Assembly (NCBI GenBank): GCA_032622095.1
Contig: CP136062.1
Span: 195,245,887 to 195,309,886, forward strand
DNA length: 64,000 nucleotides
Reading direction: 5' to 3'
Origin: Siphonodentalium dalli
Lineage: Eukaryota; Mollusca; Scaphopoda; Gadilida; Siphonodentaliidae
In this document: piece by piece, positions 45,882-59,190 of the stretch
How the letters are laid out: every line of letters starts with the position of its first letter
How positions within the stretch are numbered: position 1 is the stretch's first letter
Position numbers and translations under genes: made by a program
Notes under the pieces: generated by a model
Seen by the model: the letters and a program-made list of their open reading frames with translations, nothing else
Told to the model about the DNA's origin: nothing
The model's database searches: none

Positions 45882-46805
45882 ACGTGGTATTGTTGAATCA
45901 GCGACACATTTTTTTTGCTGACGTCGCGCTTTTCCCACTATTTTGACGAACACGTAACTGATTAGAGTCCATACACAAATTCTACACTTTTAACTGCATC
46001 TTGCGTGTCGAGGTTTTACAAAAATATATTGTTCCCGAAATTTGCCAAAAATATAACACCTCAGAAAATTGACAATATGGGATTCATAGACAAGGGCAGC
46101 CACTACATGTGGTAAGAAATGGGTTTTCTGATGTGCCATCACCCCTGATTACGAAAATAACAATAAACCTTGTTACCTTTAAAAAATCGTGAAATCGGGT
46201 CTCAGCTCTCGAATTCGATAAGATGTCGTTGGCTGTTTAAAGAGACTGTCCACACCTATATGAGTTGGCGGACGCAATTTTCCTACTCTAAACACATGCA
46301 TGCCACGTGGCCGCCATGCGAACTGGACATCGCCAGATGTTCCTGTAACTCATAAATGCAAAACAGACCCGCTTTGATTACATCAAACGACGACATTGGT
46401 TTTTTGGTTATTTTATTGCAAACATTTCCGTTTTGAGACCAAGATGTCTGTTTCGAGTCAACATTGGCTAAAACGTTTTGACCTCGTTGTTCTGCGTCAG
46501 CGGTCGGGTTTATCTATTCAAATTTTATTATATATTGTATGTTATGTTATGATATGTTATTTAGTTATAAGGGCACTACTTAATACTCCTAAAACTTTTC
46601 GAATGTGAGCAATTCTGTCACAGTCTTATGCGAGTTATATATAGCCTATATAGGCAACCGGAACCCTTCCAATAGCCTCGGACATCCAGCTTTTTCATCT
46701 ATATGTATATATCTATAGATTCCATTCAGGTGTCACAGAACGCCACACAGTCACTCCGTTAACACTTTCTATACTAAATTCTCATTGACGAGAAGTTCCC
46801 TTAGA

Positions 46806-46860
46806 AAATGTTCAGATAATAAGTTCAACAACCGTTGTTGAACTTGTTATCTGAACATTT
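46806..46860. repeat. Near-perfect palindrome, 27-bp arms, one-base centre
   Basis: AAATGTTCAGATAATAAGTT... pairs with its complement with one mismatch. A diverged relative is at 53512-53560. Confidence 0.85.
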
Positions 46861-47977
46861 GCCCACCCCCCCCCCAAAGAATATGAATCCTTAATATGAA
46901 TAGTACCTTTTCGTATACAGGCCTGTCGTCTTAGACTCGTCTACTCTCTTTCCTGGATACCACTCTGAATGAATAATAAATCATTCCAATTTATGCTTTT
47001 ATAACTGAGTGCAAACTTATATCCCATCGCTCCGCTGAGATACCACTGTCACAAGGACATTTGGTAAGTATTTCTGACATGATCTTAGTTCTTATGTTTT
47101 AGGATTAAAATTGTCCATGTCTGGCTCAGTTCATATTGTTCGTATCAATACCGAAATAATTATCATTATTGCAAACATGTAGTGGTCAAAATAAGATAAT
47201 AGGTGACTAAATATAGTTCCGACGATACCTAAAAATAGATGTATCTGTCTGCAAAGTACCATCCTTCCGGCAGTGATCTATCGCAGTGATAACGGAGAGG
47301 GCGCCGCATGGAGTTTTAACTGAGTGGAGATTCTATTTAGCATAGAAAGGGCTAAAGAACCAAAAATGGAATCACGATCAAAAAGACGAGAAATACTTTT
47401 ATTCTGACTTGCATGTGATTATTTGTTTAAATAATAGAACATCAAAAGCCAGTTAGGCAGTTCGAACGTTCGGACTGGTATAACTGAAACAATGACCTCA
47501 CATCTACTGCAAAACAGAGTTCTGTCCGAAGTGTTCCGTTTTGCATACATAATTTGGCAGTTCAAACGAGCCATGCCCATTTAAGTTCGAGGGACGAGAC
47601 CAATTACACAGCAGGCTATGTTGGAACTTGGATGAGTTCGGCAGTTTCCGACCTCAGAAATCGATTCCTAAATTAGATTACTTCAGGGAAACGTTGTCTG
47701 CATTATAGAGTGAGCAGAGGCCAGGCATTCAATGATGAATTCCCAAATGTAGTCTGTGGTTCCACAGTTAAATGCAAAACAAATTGTGAATGTATTCCCA
47801 AAGGAGTTGTTTGTGCAATCTGTCGAAATATATCTACCGTTGTATTCGAAACAAGCTAATGACTGTATGGAAATTATATCGTTATATGGATTGTATCGTT
47901 GCCAGTTTCAAAATTATTTTCTCAACGAGCACTCAGGGTTCCAGACCATTTATAATAAAACCTATTTTACTTCTCAT

Positions 47978-49070
47978 TAAAGGGGTACTACACTCAAATG
48001 TTGTTGTTGGTTCCTGTATTCTCTGCTTCGTAGAATAATGTAACCATGCAGATTTCCATTATTCGACTGTCTGCTGACTACCAAGTAATGTTACTGATAG
48101 CAGATAAGCCGAAATGCAAAAATAGAACGCTCGCATGCATGGGACCATGACACAACGGGCGGACCATATATAGTTCGGTCCGGTGTGTGAAAATTTTGAA
48201 ATCTGAACAAAAAAATCGCAAAATCCTAGCCTCTAGACTAGCCTCAAGCCTTCCTAGAGTTGGAAATTTCAAAATGTTGTCTGGTTCAGGTTAGACATTT
48301 CCAACAGCTGGAAAACGTGAGATACCAGTTGAGAAGTCCTATAAACCGAAGGAGGGGGTGCAAATATAATTCTGCAAACCTGTTTCAAGCCAACTTCAAG
48401 GGGGTGCAGTTGGAAATTATAAAGTGATTCCCCCCCCCCATACGACCCTAGCCACGTCACTGATGGAAGTGAACCATTATGTTAAGAATGTTTATATTTC
48501 CGCTTGACAATCATATTACCCAAAATGTCCGCTCATTATAATATGATTTGTCTCGTTTGACGAGAGGTGTCTTCCCGTCGTACTTGGTAAAAACGTTGGT
48601 TGTTGAATTCACGGACTTAGGCTCACTTAGCGACAACTTGAAGAGCATTTGGATTGTTCCACCCGCTCCCAAACATTGGTACAAAATTTCAACTAACGCA
48701 AGATCAGTTGGAAATTTCAGACCGACTATATATATGTTGACGTTGTTCTGATACATGTATATATATCAGGGTTTCCAATCAGTTTACTGTTAAATGCGTT
48801 GTTCTTAGATCAATTCGAATGTCTTCAAATTGTTCGACCAAAATGGCCATCAGTTGGATCATTACAAAACTTAGGGGGTTGTAAAGTTCGAAGTTACCAA
48901 TAGTTGGAAAGCTTGCACCGCCAGTTGTAAAATTTTAAACCAGGGGCCTTCAAATAGAATTTCCCGGACAATTGTTGGTCTGGTTTCAATGGGATGCAAT
49001 CGGAAATTCCAAGGTGGATCGACCCCCCCCCCCTCCCCCCACAAGACAGTCTAGACTGCTTGAATGAATT
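47978..49070. mobile_element. Nested element fragments with poly-C tracts
   Basis: 47980-48110 is a one-ended piece of the TTAAAGGGGTAC family. 48120-48465 and 48640-49060 carry 'ttggaaatttc' blocks and C-runs (48431, 49023), like 4442-4905 and 45000-45190. Open frames here translate these repeats. Confidence 0.55.
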
Positions 49071-49261
49071 TGAGCCCACTTCCATGCTATGGCGTGCCAC
49101 GCGTAAATTTTAACTCAAATGTTGCAACAATATTTTGGTTTATCACCATGCATGGACCAAACCGACATCACCGGGGAACCAAAATATCAGAAAACCCGCA
49201 AAAAATCACCAATGAGTCTGAATGATAAGATGAGAAACGAAGTGTATAATGATCAGGGTTG

Positions 49262-50088
49262 GCTGATTTAAATCAAGCGATTTAAATCATTGATTTAAAT
49301 CAAGATTTAAATCAATGATTTTGTTCAAAAAAATCATTGATTTAAATCAAAAAATTTGAAATGATTGCATATATGTCAAGAATTTGCAATATCTAACAAT
49401 GTTTTTTGTAAACTATAACATGATTATGATTAAACAATATACAAAATTGGATAATAGATATGAAATTGTGCAGTAATTGTCAACCCTATAGAAACAGGCA
49501 TACTGCATGGTTCTGTGATTACTGCTCCAGCAACGGCCTGTTCCGCTTATTTGTAATTACAATCAGATTCTGCAGTCCTCATTACGCTATTAAATTTCCT
49601 TTCCTTTTCTGATTGCCATACATGTAAATGCCAACCAAGTAATTCTACCATATACTCTGCCATCTAAACTACTCTAGTTGTCTAATGTCCATACTTGATA
49701 TATGGTGTGATTACATGTATGTCCTCAAGTCACCGAGGAGCAAAGGTGATTGATAATATATTCAGTTCTCAGCTAAAATTTACTAAATTTATTAGTAAAT
49801 CTTTAAGCACAGGTTTACCTATCCAGATATCACAACATTGGAACTCACATGGACCTAAGTGTATGCATAATTAAAGTACATGGTTGCCATACCTGTTCTG
49901 CCATGATATTTGTGCTTGATACATGTAGTTATACAAAAAACAATAAATAATAATAGAATTTTGATTAATCCAGCCTTGGATATAATAAGCAACACCTTTT
50001 AGAACCTTCATTTATCAAAGACATTGTACAACTGCATATTTTCATAATAATTAGAACAAAAAATCAAAAAAATCGATTTAAATCAAAT
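49262..50088. mobile_element. Element bordered by GATTTAAATCA repeats
   Basis: Left border has six or so overlapping TTTAAATCA palindromes at 49268-49350; the right border has one inverted 'aaatcgatttaaatcaaat' at 50070-50088. About 0.8 kb, AT-rich interior, family not recognised. Confidence 0.5.
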
Positions 50089-50383
50089 ATACATATGACA
50101 TATGTGTATTAAATGGTGGAACAAATGTACGTTCCCTTTTTACTTTCCGCCCCATACTGCATCTTCGCAATTAGATGTACTTGTACGTGTAGCATAGCTA
50201 TTTTCTACAGTATATATCCATACACAGTATCGTGTTGTTTTTAAATTTTTATATATTGCCGCATATTGTATTGATTGTTATCGTATCGGAGCGGGGTAAG
50301 CCTAAATGGTCAGCACTTGTTTCCATATCTATAGATCGTGCCATGAATCTCTAAACTCCGGTTTACGCCCGTATAGAGATCAT

Positions 50384-50790
50384 ACTCCACGAGTTCAAAA
50401 CCTGGGAACCTGTTAATGTTCTGACGGGGAATTTATAACATTGAACAAATAAGGCAGGTAATATGTTTCTTTGTTAACACTTGTTCCTCAATAAGTAGGT
50501 AGATGGTCCCAGCTCGAGATTGCATGCTTGTCATGGCTTTTTTTTTAGACGCTATCGCATTTAATTAGTCTCCTGGGAGAAATACCATAATTGTAAGTGA
50601 CGCAAAGCAAAATCTCTCACAAAGTCACTTAAATCGTGCAATTTCGAGTTGGGACCTTCATCTACAGTGAAGTACACAACAACTAAGAACTATATTTATA
50701 CCTGCACTATGTTTTCAATGTTATACACTTCCCTGTCACAACATCAAAAAGTTCCCAGGCTTTGTACTAGAGGAATATGATGATTATGAT
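50384..50790. mobile_element. MITE, TIR ATACTCCACGAGTTCAAAACC
   Basis: Left 'atactccacgagttcaaaacctgggaac' and right 'ttcccaggctttgtactagaggaatatgat' are inverted with few mismatches. Its right-end type is also seen alone at 23135-23175 and 41840-41865. Confidence 0.75.
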
Positions 50791-51081
50791 CTCTATATAT
50801 GGGCATAGCTAGAGTACAGAGATTCGTGGCATGATCTAATCTATATCGTCACATTTATTTGGCAATACAATATGTTTAACTTAGAAGTTCCTCTACACCG
50901 ACGGAGATGATCTTTGTTACTCATAACTAACAAAATATGTTTTCAGCAGAATATCAATAGGATATAATCTTCACCACAACTTGCATAAGTATATTATGAT
51001 ATTGTGCCAGCCAGAGATATATATATACATAGGCCCTATATACGTATGTGTTATGCGGCACTTGAAACAAAATCATATACA

Positions 51082-51604
51082 TTTAAAGATACGGGCGGCG
51101 TTGGCGGTGGGTATGCTGTTAACATATTCACCTCCGTCAAAAACCGCCATAAACAGAAAGAATAGTAAAATATAGACAGACTTTATTCTTATACAAATCA
51201 GAAAAATGACATAAACAGTATGTTGTCGTGAAATGTTTTTCCTTTGTTATGTAAACAAAAGCAAAAAAACGTTACAGAAAATGGCTTTTGTTTAGATCCG
51301 GATATGGTACACACAAAGAGCGTTATTTGTTTTTCCTGATATGGAAAGAGCGTTTATATCATTTGTGTGTGATTAATCAATAGAATTTCGCTGTGTTATG
51401 TAAACAGAAGCATCACTTCTGTATACAACACGATCAGGCTCTTGTTTACGTATACCATCGTACGTCTTGGCGACAATATACTATTTACGCGTTGATTATG
51501 TTTGGCATATGAACAAAACTATATATATTTTAATATTCCTTCTGTTGATGGCGATTTGAACAAATATGAATATTTCTGCAACGAACGCCGCCCGTGCCTT
51601 TAAA
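51082..51604. mobile_element. MITE, TIR TTTAAAGATACGGGCGGCGTT
   Basis: Left end TTTAAAGATACGGGCGGCGTT and complement of right end TTTAAAGGCACGGGCGGCGTT: 21 bp with two mismatches. 523 bp. The interior has 'tatgtaaacaaaagc', repeated inverted and direct. The short open frame at 50981-51175 runs into it and is not a gene. Confidence 0.87.
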
Positions 51605-52659
51605 TGCCATGGATTGCGTCGAACTTAACTATGTTTTCAAAATACAATGCGCCCTGAGATTTTAACAATGTTCAACTTGACATATAATTATTTGAGTGTC
51701 ATAGTTTATCAGAAATTATGATGTATTACTCTCTAAGCGACGTACAGTCGATTACCTTTTATGCATATTTCATTGTTTTAACATGCAGGCATTTCTTTAT
51801 AGCAAAGTAAGTGGTCTCTGACTGATTCTCTGCCAATAAAAACACTCATGTGCCATTTACATGATTTCGTGGACGGCTGTAAATTCTGGCTGGTATATTA
51901 TGGCCAGCGTTGGGCAGTTGTCGGCCAAATACATTATAACTTTGGATATATATGGAGAGTCTGTTGCTATTTTATTGCCAAAGAATATTGCCCAACATAA
52001 TTGTAAAATAGTATGCCTGAGGTAAACGTAAACCAAAGGTGTCTAACAAATACATAAATACGATAGTGCACATACGTTATTGGCAGAATATCTGCGTTGT
52101 CCAGTTCTAAAATGTTTGCTGGGTAGGCTTGCAAATTGGTTTATGAGATTCATACTGCCCTACACCAGACTGTCTCACTTTTACACCAGAGACCGTTAGA
52201 TTGGGGAGAGGAAAGGGGAACTTCTCTCTCCACCAAGAACTCCGGCTTTCAATGTTTATCTTCAATATGACCAATTACGGTATAATGTCGAGCAATTTAG
52301 TGGAAAAGGTCGTGCAAACATACATTACACACTCCTAATGTTTTGGGAAAGTTATACGGGCCTGTGTGCACACCACGTACATGTATATAGCGGCAACTAA
52401 AACAAATATACATATATATAGTTACCTGCATGGGTGTTATAGATATGTTTGTCGGTATGCTGTTTGATCTCAAGCTGGTTAAGTATAGCGGGTGTACAAC
52501 GATGACAGACCGGAATAAACCAAGATAAACAAGTCCGATATCTCTCTGCAACTTAATGAGTAAGCATGTACTCCATGCAGAATTCCTTTAATCGGACTAC
52601 AGGTCCAGCCGAATGAAACAAAGAAAACTAATCCGATATGTCAACATCGATCGCACTGA

Positions 52660-53280
52660 TCGGTTATTTGCTTCAGGAATTATGAATATCTGGTGTGATC
52701 GTGTCCATTTTAGAGAACGGAATTGAAGACAAAAACAGTTAACATCCGTCCTTTAAATCGCGTGGAGTTAAACAGTAGCAATCGGACAGCGTTTATCTGT
52801 GTAATGGTACTTTGCCGTCTGCGCCGATGTCGATTTGTTGTGGCCTGCGCGGTGTTTACTCACAAAATGACTCCGACTGAGGATACTGATTGCGTTCCCA
52901 GTATATCAAATTAGATTGCTGACATCCGATGAAAGGTTCATGCAGTGCTTAAAGGCAGACCATGCACTCCTACCCAATCGCAATGATCGCGGACCTTCTG
53001 TGTGGTGGCGCTATCCTCGCGGCGGCCCGGTAAATCCATCCGCGATAGGGATTCCCTACTGGAGTACCCGCTGTTTGACCTGGGGCGATCCGAGAGCTTG
53101 TTTAAACCCTTGTTTTCTATCGCGTCTGTGTTATTCGTGCGTGCTTAGACTACACTATGAATCGCCAATTGTTTATCCTCATGGGATGGAATTAGAAGAG
53201 TGGTTGTTCTACTGCCAAAGTGGCGTGAATTGGGGTGTCAAGTTACCCTCTCGTCTGGGTGTGAATTAAGCTAAAACCGC
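52660..53280 (+). other. GC-richer unrecognised block with 117-codon open frame
   Basis: Composition rises above the surroundings over about 52920-53280, and a 117-codon frame (52916-53269) runs through it. It has no family resemblance, and no splice sites or homologous copy confirm it. Just downstream, 53320-53540 resembles 1490-1720 (open to 'ataataaaa'), so it may be part of a decayed repeat. Confidence 0.25.
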
Positions 53281-55539
53281 AGCATGGTATTCCATAAAAT
53301 GCACGGTGTTATACAACCTGATGCAATACTATGTGCTACAACCCTTTCTTTACTCAATGGATTTTCCCACTCACTTATTAACGTATGCATTAGAATGGTA
53401 TATTATTCATTTGGAGGGATGTCCATGTAATAAAAGCTGACGCCAGGCAGGCGAAAAGATATTACAAGTGCAGATGATTTTTTATTAATTGGTGAGAAAT
53501 TTGCAGAGAAATATGTTCAGCATGGTCGTTCGTTGAACATATTATCTGAACTACTCATCAATGAATATTTAGTCAATAAATCATTCAATAAACTACCTTA
53601 CATCAATACATGGTCAAGTGTTCACAAATTACCACGTGCACAACAAGACACATTACGTGAGATAAAATTATATAATTAACAGTATGTATATATAAATAGA
53701 ACCGGTGTGACTCAACACCGCCCGGACCAGCCCCGCCCCCCCCCCCATATGGAGTATATGAGTGATTTTAAGGGCAATATAAGTGCAGGGGTGTCACGGA
53801 AACCCACTCAGGGTAGCTATTAACCCTCAAAATGCCGGCATCGGTGAAAATGTTCGCCGCGAAATGAAGCTAACAGCCCGGACCGCCCCTGCTGCGTCCA
53901 GGTGTGATTTTAGTATCCATATCTGTACGAGGGTGTTCATGAAACCCAAATACGCACGGATAGTGGTCAAGGTCAAACGGAAGTGCCGTTATTAACCCTA
54001 AACTTCCCAGATTCAGCCAGAATTACAAAATTGTGCCCCCAATAAACAAACACCTTAGTAATGTTACGGGGACCTTATATGGGCCTTAGCGGAGGTGACA
54101 TTAATGTGACATGTTGCATATGGGATGGTGAGGTGAAAAACGTCCTTCTCGACACCCTTCGAAAGCTTCGAGAAATGTAAAACTGAAATAAATAAACTTG
54201 TCCTCATGTAACTAAGACCGGCCTTTAAGCCGAGGTCATTGTGTGCAAAGAAAAAGAGCGAGCAGCTGTCTCTAACAGTAATGTGACTATCAATGGCTAG
54301 AAATTAACGTTCATCAGTGCATCAAGCTAATCAATGAATTATTTGCATGCCAATCAACTCAGATGATATGTTGATCTCACATCACCTAAAGTATCCAAAT
54401 CTGGCATATTGACTCCTTTTCATTTAGTATAAAAGAAGATGCTCCAGTAGACTAACACAAGTTGTATGGAATAATGCTAGATAATGTGTTGGTTGACAGA
54501 CTACTAAGGAAATAGTTAGAAATGATGGAATTGTGTGTATCCCGCACAATGACCTAGGTTTGCAGATATCAGCAATTTATAAAAAATAATATTTTCAATT
54601 GCATCCTGGCAAATATCCTCTCTAGATATGTATTTGTTTTCAAAATATGTCAACTCTATTTGAATTGAAGCTTAACAACTGATATGTCATGGATATGTCT
54701 ACATATAGTGTCAACAGTGACTCGAAAGTAAAGATTGAGTTCACTGTCCTAAGATGTTATGAGCTTAAAATGTGTTAGAGCCAAATAGCCAAAACACATG
54801 TTCGGTTCATGTAATAGCTCGCAGGGGAAAATGATATCTTATTGGATATGCAGGGGATGCATATGCCTCATAATAGTGTTTCATGTGCACCTACCAGCTT
54901 CTGGTGGGTTACTATATTTGTCCGCAATATCGATGCATTAGAATATCCATTTAGCAGTATGGAATTTGACCACTCAGGAAGACCTATTGCATACTCTGAT
55001 CACGCACTGACCTGGAAACTCCATTGCATGTGCATGTATGTGGTAGACAAATGCCTATCAGCCAGTATTTGAAAAAAATCTTCATAGTTACCCGTATTAA
55101 CCATTGTTTTAAAAATTAAAACAGCTTCTGAAACAGGTTAAACTGTCAATTGAACTAAAGGAGATAATTACCCAGTCATATGAGTGATATCAGTAGGTTC
55201 TTATGCGGTTTTAGACCAAAATTAGTGAAATTTGGGGGGTGGGTGTCAAAATATTTGGAGTAAAAAATAATTTTGTTTGCAGGTTCGGGGGTGGTGGGTA
55301 CCTGAAAATGCCAGATGTAAAATAAAAACGGCATACCTTCCTGCAAATTTTTTACTACCACCCCCCCCCCCCCCCCCGACAAGATACCAAAGTTTAATCA
55401 AAACTTGACATTAAACATTGGAAAAGGTCAATGCATTAACAAATAATATTCTGAAAATAATATTTAGACTAAAATATTTCAACTTGCTATGCGATTTAAT
55501 AGCGAAATTTGTTGACAAATCACTGTGGCCTTATGGAGG
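53281..55539. other. No supported gene
   Basis: AT-rich except for a GC block at 53710-53900 with a poly-C run. The 76-codon frame at 54842 has no recognisable features. A poly-C run of about 20 lies at 55359-55378. Confidence 0.5.
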
Positions 55540-56336
55540 GTTATTAGGGTCACAATCCTAACTTCACATTTTAATTCCAACTTAACATTTTAATTCTTAC
55601 TTAATATTTTAATTCCAACTATAACATTTTAATTCTTATATTTTAATTCTAACTTTACATTTTAATTATAACTTGATATTTTAATTATAACTTCATATTT
55701 TAATTCTTACTTAATATTTTAATTCTTACTTAATATTTTAATTCTTACTTAATATTTTAATTCTAACTTGATAAACCATTTGCTAATTGTCACCTCAATA
55801 CATCCAAAATAGTGTACAAAAGCCTCAATAGAGTATTTAAGACCATCAAGTGTGTTCCATCCCATCCGTTTACGAAACCACGAGACACTCGCTGGTTGGT
55901 TTGAGATATTCGATGATGGTTTTGTACACTAGTTGGGACACTCATTAGTTGGTTTGTGGGACATTTTAGATACGGCAAGAATCACTTTTCCGGCAATAGA
56001 TATCTTTGACTTTACTCTGATGTAGCGGTTAGCACCTAAAAATACGAATACCCAAACAATTTTGACCACGTTTCTCAGCTGCGTTTCTTGCCATATATGG
56101 TTGGATAAGCGCGCCCTATTTCACCAGAAACTACCACCCGAGTTATTAAAACGACACAAAGCCTTCGAAGTGGGTAAATGTACAAAAATGATAAATGCTT
56201 GTAAACACCACCTATAGAAGAAGACGAAGAAAGCAATAGACTCTTGTTCTTATTATTAATAATTGAAAGTTTTCCAATAACGAAATTTCTTCGGTTGAAA
56301 CTTGTTAATTAAACAAAACTGTTAGGCAATATGGAG

Positions 56337-56816
56337 GGTTATTAGGGTCACAATCCTAACTTCACATTTTAATTCTAACTTAACATTTAAATTTTTATAT
56401 TTTAATTCTAACTTAACATTTTAATTCTAACTTAACATTTTAATTCTTATATTTTAATTCTAACTTTATCTCTTAATTCTTACTTAATATTTTAATTATA
56501 ACTTAACATTTTAATTCTTATATTTTAATTCTAACTTTACATTTTAATTCTAACTTGATATTTTAATTATAACTTCATATTTTAATTCTTACATAATATT
56601 TTAATTCTTATATTTTAATTCTAACTCTAAATTTATATTTCAATTCTTACTTAATAGTTTTATTTTAATATTTTAAATCTACTACAAAAAGGTTTAATGT
56701 TGGAATTAAAATATTAGAATTAAAAAGTTTAAATTGGAGTGAACATAAAACGGACCTCAGAATTGAAACGCAAAAATGAAAACGGATACTGTAAGTTGGA
56801 ATTGTGACCCCAATAA
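56337..56816. mobile_element. MITE with GTTATTRGGGTCACAATYC ends, full copy
   Basis: About 20-bp inverted ends and a body of a variable 11-to-21-bp 'ttttaattctaacttaaca' tandem repeat, then 'ctccaatttaaac'-type unique tail in complement. Two direct and two inverted copies sit side by side; each junction shares the 'tatggaggg' flank. Confidence 0.8.
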
Positions 56817-56940
56817 CTATGGAGGGTTATTAGGGTCACAATCCTAACTTCACATTTTAATTCTAACTTAACATTTTAATTCTTATATTTTAATTCTAAC
56901 TTAGCATTTCAATTCTTATATTTTAATTCTTATATTTTAA

Positions 56941-57042
56941 TTCTATTTACATTCTATTTACATTCTATTTACATTCTATTTACATTCTATTTACATTCTA
57001 TTTACATTCTATATACATTCTATTTACATTCTATTTACATTC
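56941..57042. repeat. 11-bp tandem array 'tctatttacat'
   Basis: About nine units; an inverted shorter array of the complement lies at 57755-57825 in the opposite arm, so the unit number differs between arms. Confidence 0.9.
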
Positions 57043-59103
57043 TAACTTAACATTTTAATTCTTATATTTTAATTCTAACTTAATAGTTTTATTTTAATAT
57101 TTTAAATCTATTACAAAAAGGTCAAATGTTGGAATTAAAATATTAGAATTAAAAAGTTTAAACTGGAGTGAACATAAAACGGACCTCAGAATTGAAACGT
57201 AAAAATGAAAACAGACATAAAACGGATACTGTAAGTTGGAATTGTGACCCAAATAACACGCCTGCGCTTCTATAACAATTCTATCGAAAGACGTCGCTGC
57301 GATCGGACGGCGGAAATTGCCGATCTCGCAAGCTTTCCCGGCGTCGCTATCTTTGTCGTTGCGTGATGCGGAGTTTCTGTTGGATATGTTCACTCCAATT
57401 TAAACTTTTTAATTCTAATATTTAGACCTTTTTGTAGCAGATTTAAAATATTAAAATAAAACTATTAAGTAAGAATTGAAATATAAAGTTAGAGTTAGAA
57501 TTAAAATATAAGAATTAAAATATTATGTAAGAATTAAAATATGAAGTTATAATTAAAATATGAAGTTAGAATTAAAATGTAAGAATTAAAATGTTAAGTT
57601 ATAATTTAAAATATTAAGTAAGAATTAAAAGATTAAGTTAGAGTTAAAATGTTAAGTTAGAATTAAAATATAAGAATTAAAATGTTAAGTTAGAATTAAA
57701 ATGTTAAGTTAGAATTAAAATATAAAAATTAAAATGTTAAGTTAGAATTAAAATAGAATGTAAATAGAATGTATATAGAATGTAAATAGAATGTAAATAT
57801 AATGTAAATAGAATGTAAATAGAATTAAAATATAAGAATTGATATGCTAAGTTAGAATTAAAATATAAGAATTAAAATGTTAAGTTAGAATTAAAATGTG
57901 AAGTTAGGATTGTGACCCTAATAACCCTCCATAGTTATTGGGGTCACAATTCTAACTTACAGTATCCGTTTTCATTTTTGCGTTTCAATTCTGAGGTCCG
58001 TTTTATGTTCACTCCAATTTAAACTTTTTAATTCTAATATTTTAATTCCAACATTAGACCTTTTTGTAGTAGATTTAAAATATTAAAATAAAACTATTAA
58101 GTAAGAATTGAAATATAAAGTTAGAGTTAGAATTAAAATATAAGAATTAAAATATTATGTAAGAATTAAAATATGAAGTTATAATTAAAATATCAAGTTA
58201 GAATTAAAATGTAAAGTTAGAATTAAAATGTAAGAATTAAAATGTTAAGTTATAATTTAAAATATTAAGTAAGAATTAAAAGATTAAGTTAGAGTTAAAA
58301 TGTTAAGTTAGAATTAAAATATAAGAATTAAAATGTTAAGTTAGAATTAAAATGTTAAGTTAGAATTAAAATATAAAAATTAAAATGTTAAGTTAGAATT
58401 AAACTGTGAAGTTAGGATTGTGACCCTAATAACCCTCCATATTGCCTAACAGTTTTGTTTAATTAACAAGTTTCAACCGAAGAAATTTCGTTATTGGAAA
58501 ACTTTCAATTATTAATAATAAGAACAAGAGTCTATTGCTTTCTTCGTCTTCTTCTATAGGTGGTGTTTACAAGCATTTATCATTTTTGTACATTTACCCA
58601 CTACGAAGGCTTTGTGTCGTTTTAATAACTCGGTGGTAGTTTCTGGTGAAATAGGGCGCGCTTATCCAACCATATATGGCAAGAAACGTGGTCAAAATTG
58701 TTTGGGTATTCGTATTTTTAGGTGCTAACTGCTACATCAGAGTAAAGTCAAAGATATCTATTGCCGGAAAAGTGTTTCTTGCCATATCTAAAAATGTCCC
58801 ACAACCCAACTAATGAGTGTCCCAACTAGTGTACAAAACCATCATCGAATATCTCAAACCAACCAGCGAGTGTCTCGTGGTTTCGTAAACCGGATGGGAT
58901 GGAACACACTTGATGGTCTTAAATACTCTATTGAGGCTTTTGTACACTATTTTGGATGTATTGAGATGACAATTAGCAAATGGTTTGTGTTCCAGTTGGA
59001 TCACCCCCGTGTACGTGATATCGCCAAAATTGTTTTCAAAGAAAAACCCGAATATTTAGATAATTTAAATAATTTCGGCCAAATTTGTGGACTGAAATGG
59101 TCA

Positions 59104-59190
59104 CCCACTGTGTAGGAACTGTTACATCGGAAGTCGTTCTATCGCCGATTTGTGATGGTTCTTGACTGATTTGTGACGGTTCCTGATGAT
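59104..59190. repeat. Inverted partner of 62495-62580
   Basis: 'ggaactgttacatcggaagtc...gatttgtgatggttcttgactgatttgt' occurs in complement at 62499-62575. They could be the two ends of a 3.5-kb element, with retroposon-like repeats in between. Confidence 0.65.

Larger units (their letters stand above)
55540..58985. repeat. 3.4-kb nested palindrome of AT-rich elements
   Basis: The outer arms 55775-56340 and 58435-58985 are inverted copies of each other (ending 'aaaccatttgctaattgtcacc'). Inside, elements with ends GTTATTAGGGTCACAATCC/GGAATTGTGACCCCAATAAC and a body of 'ttaattctaacttaacattt' repeats lie at 56337-56816, about 56823-57257, then inverted at about 57389-57930 and 57933-58437. The unique centre is about 57258-57388. 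The whole structure could fold into a giant stem. Confidence 0.9.

Noticed and set aside
58813-59115. 100-codon plus frame
   Set aside because: Most of it is the outer arm of the large palindrome, and the other arm copy (55790-55978) does not keep the frame.
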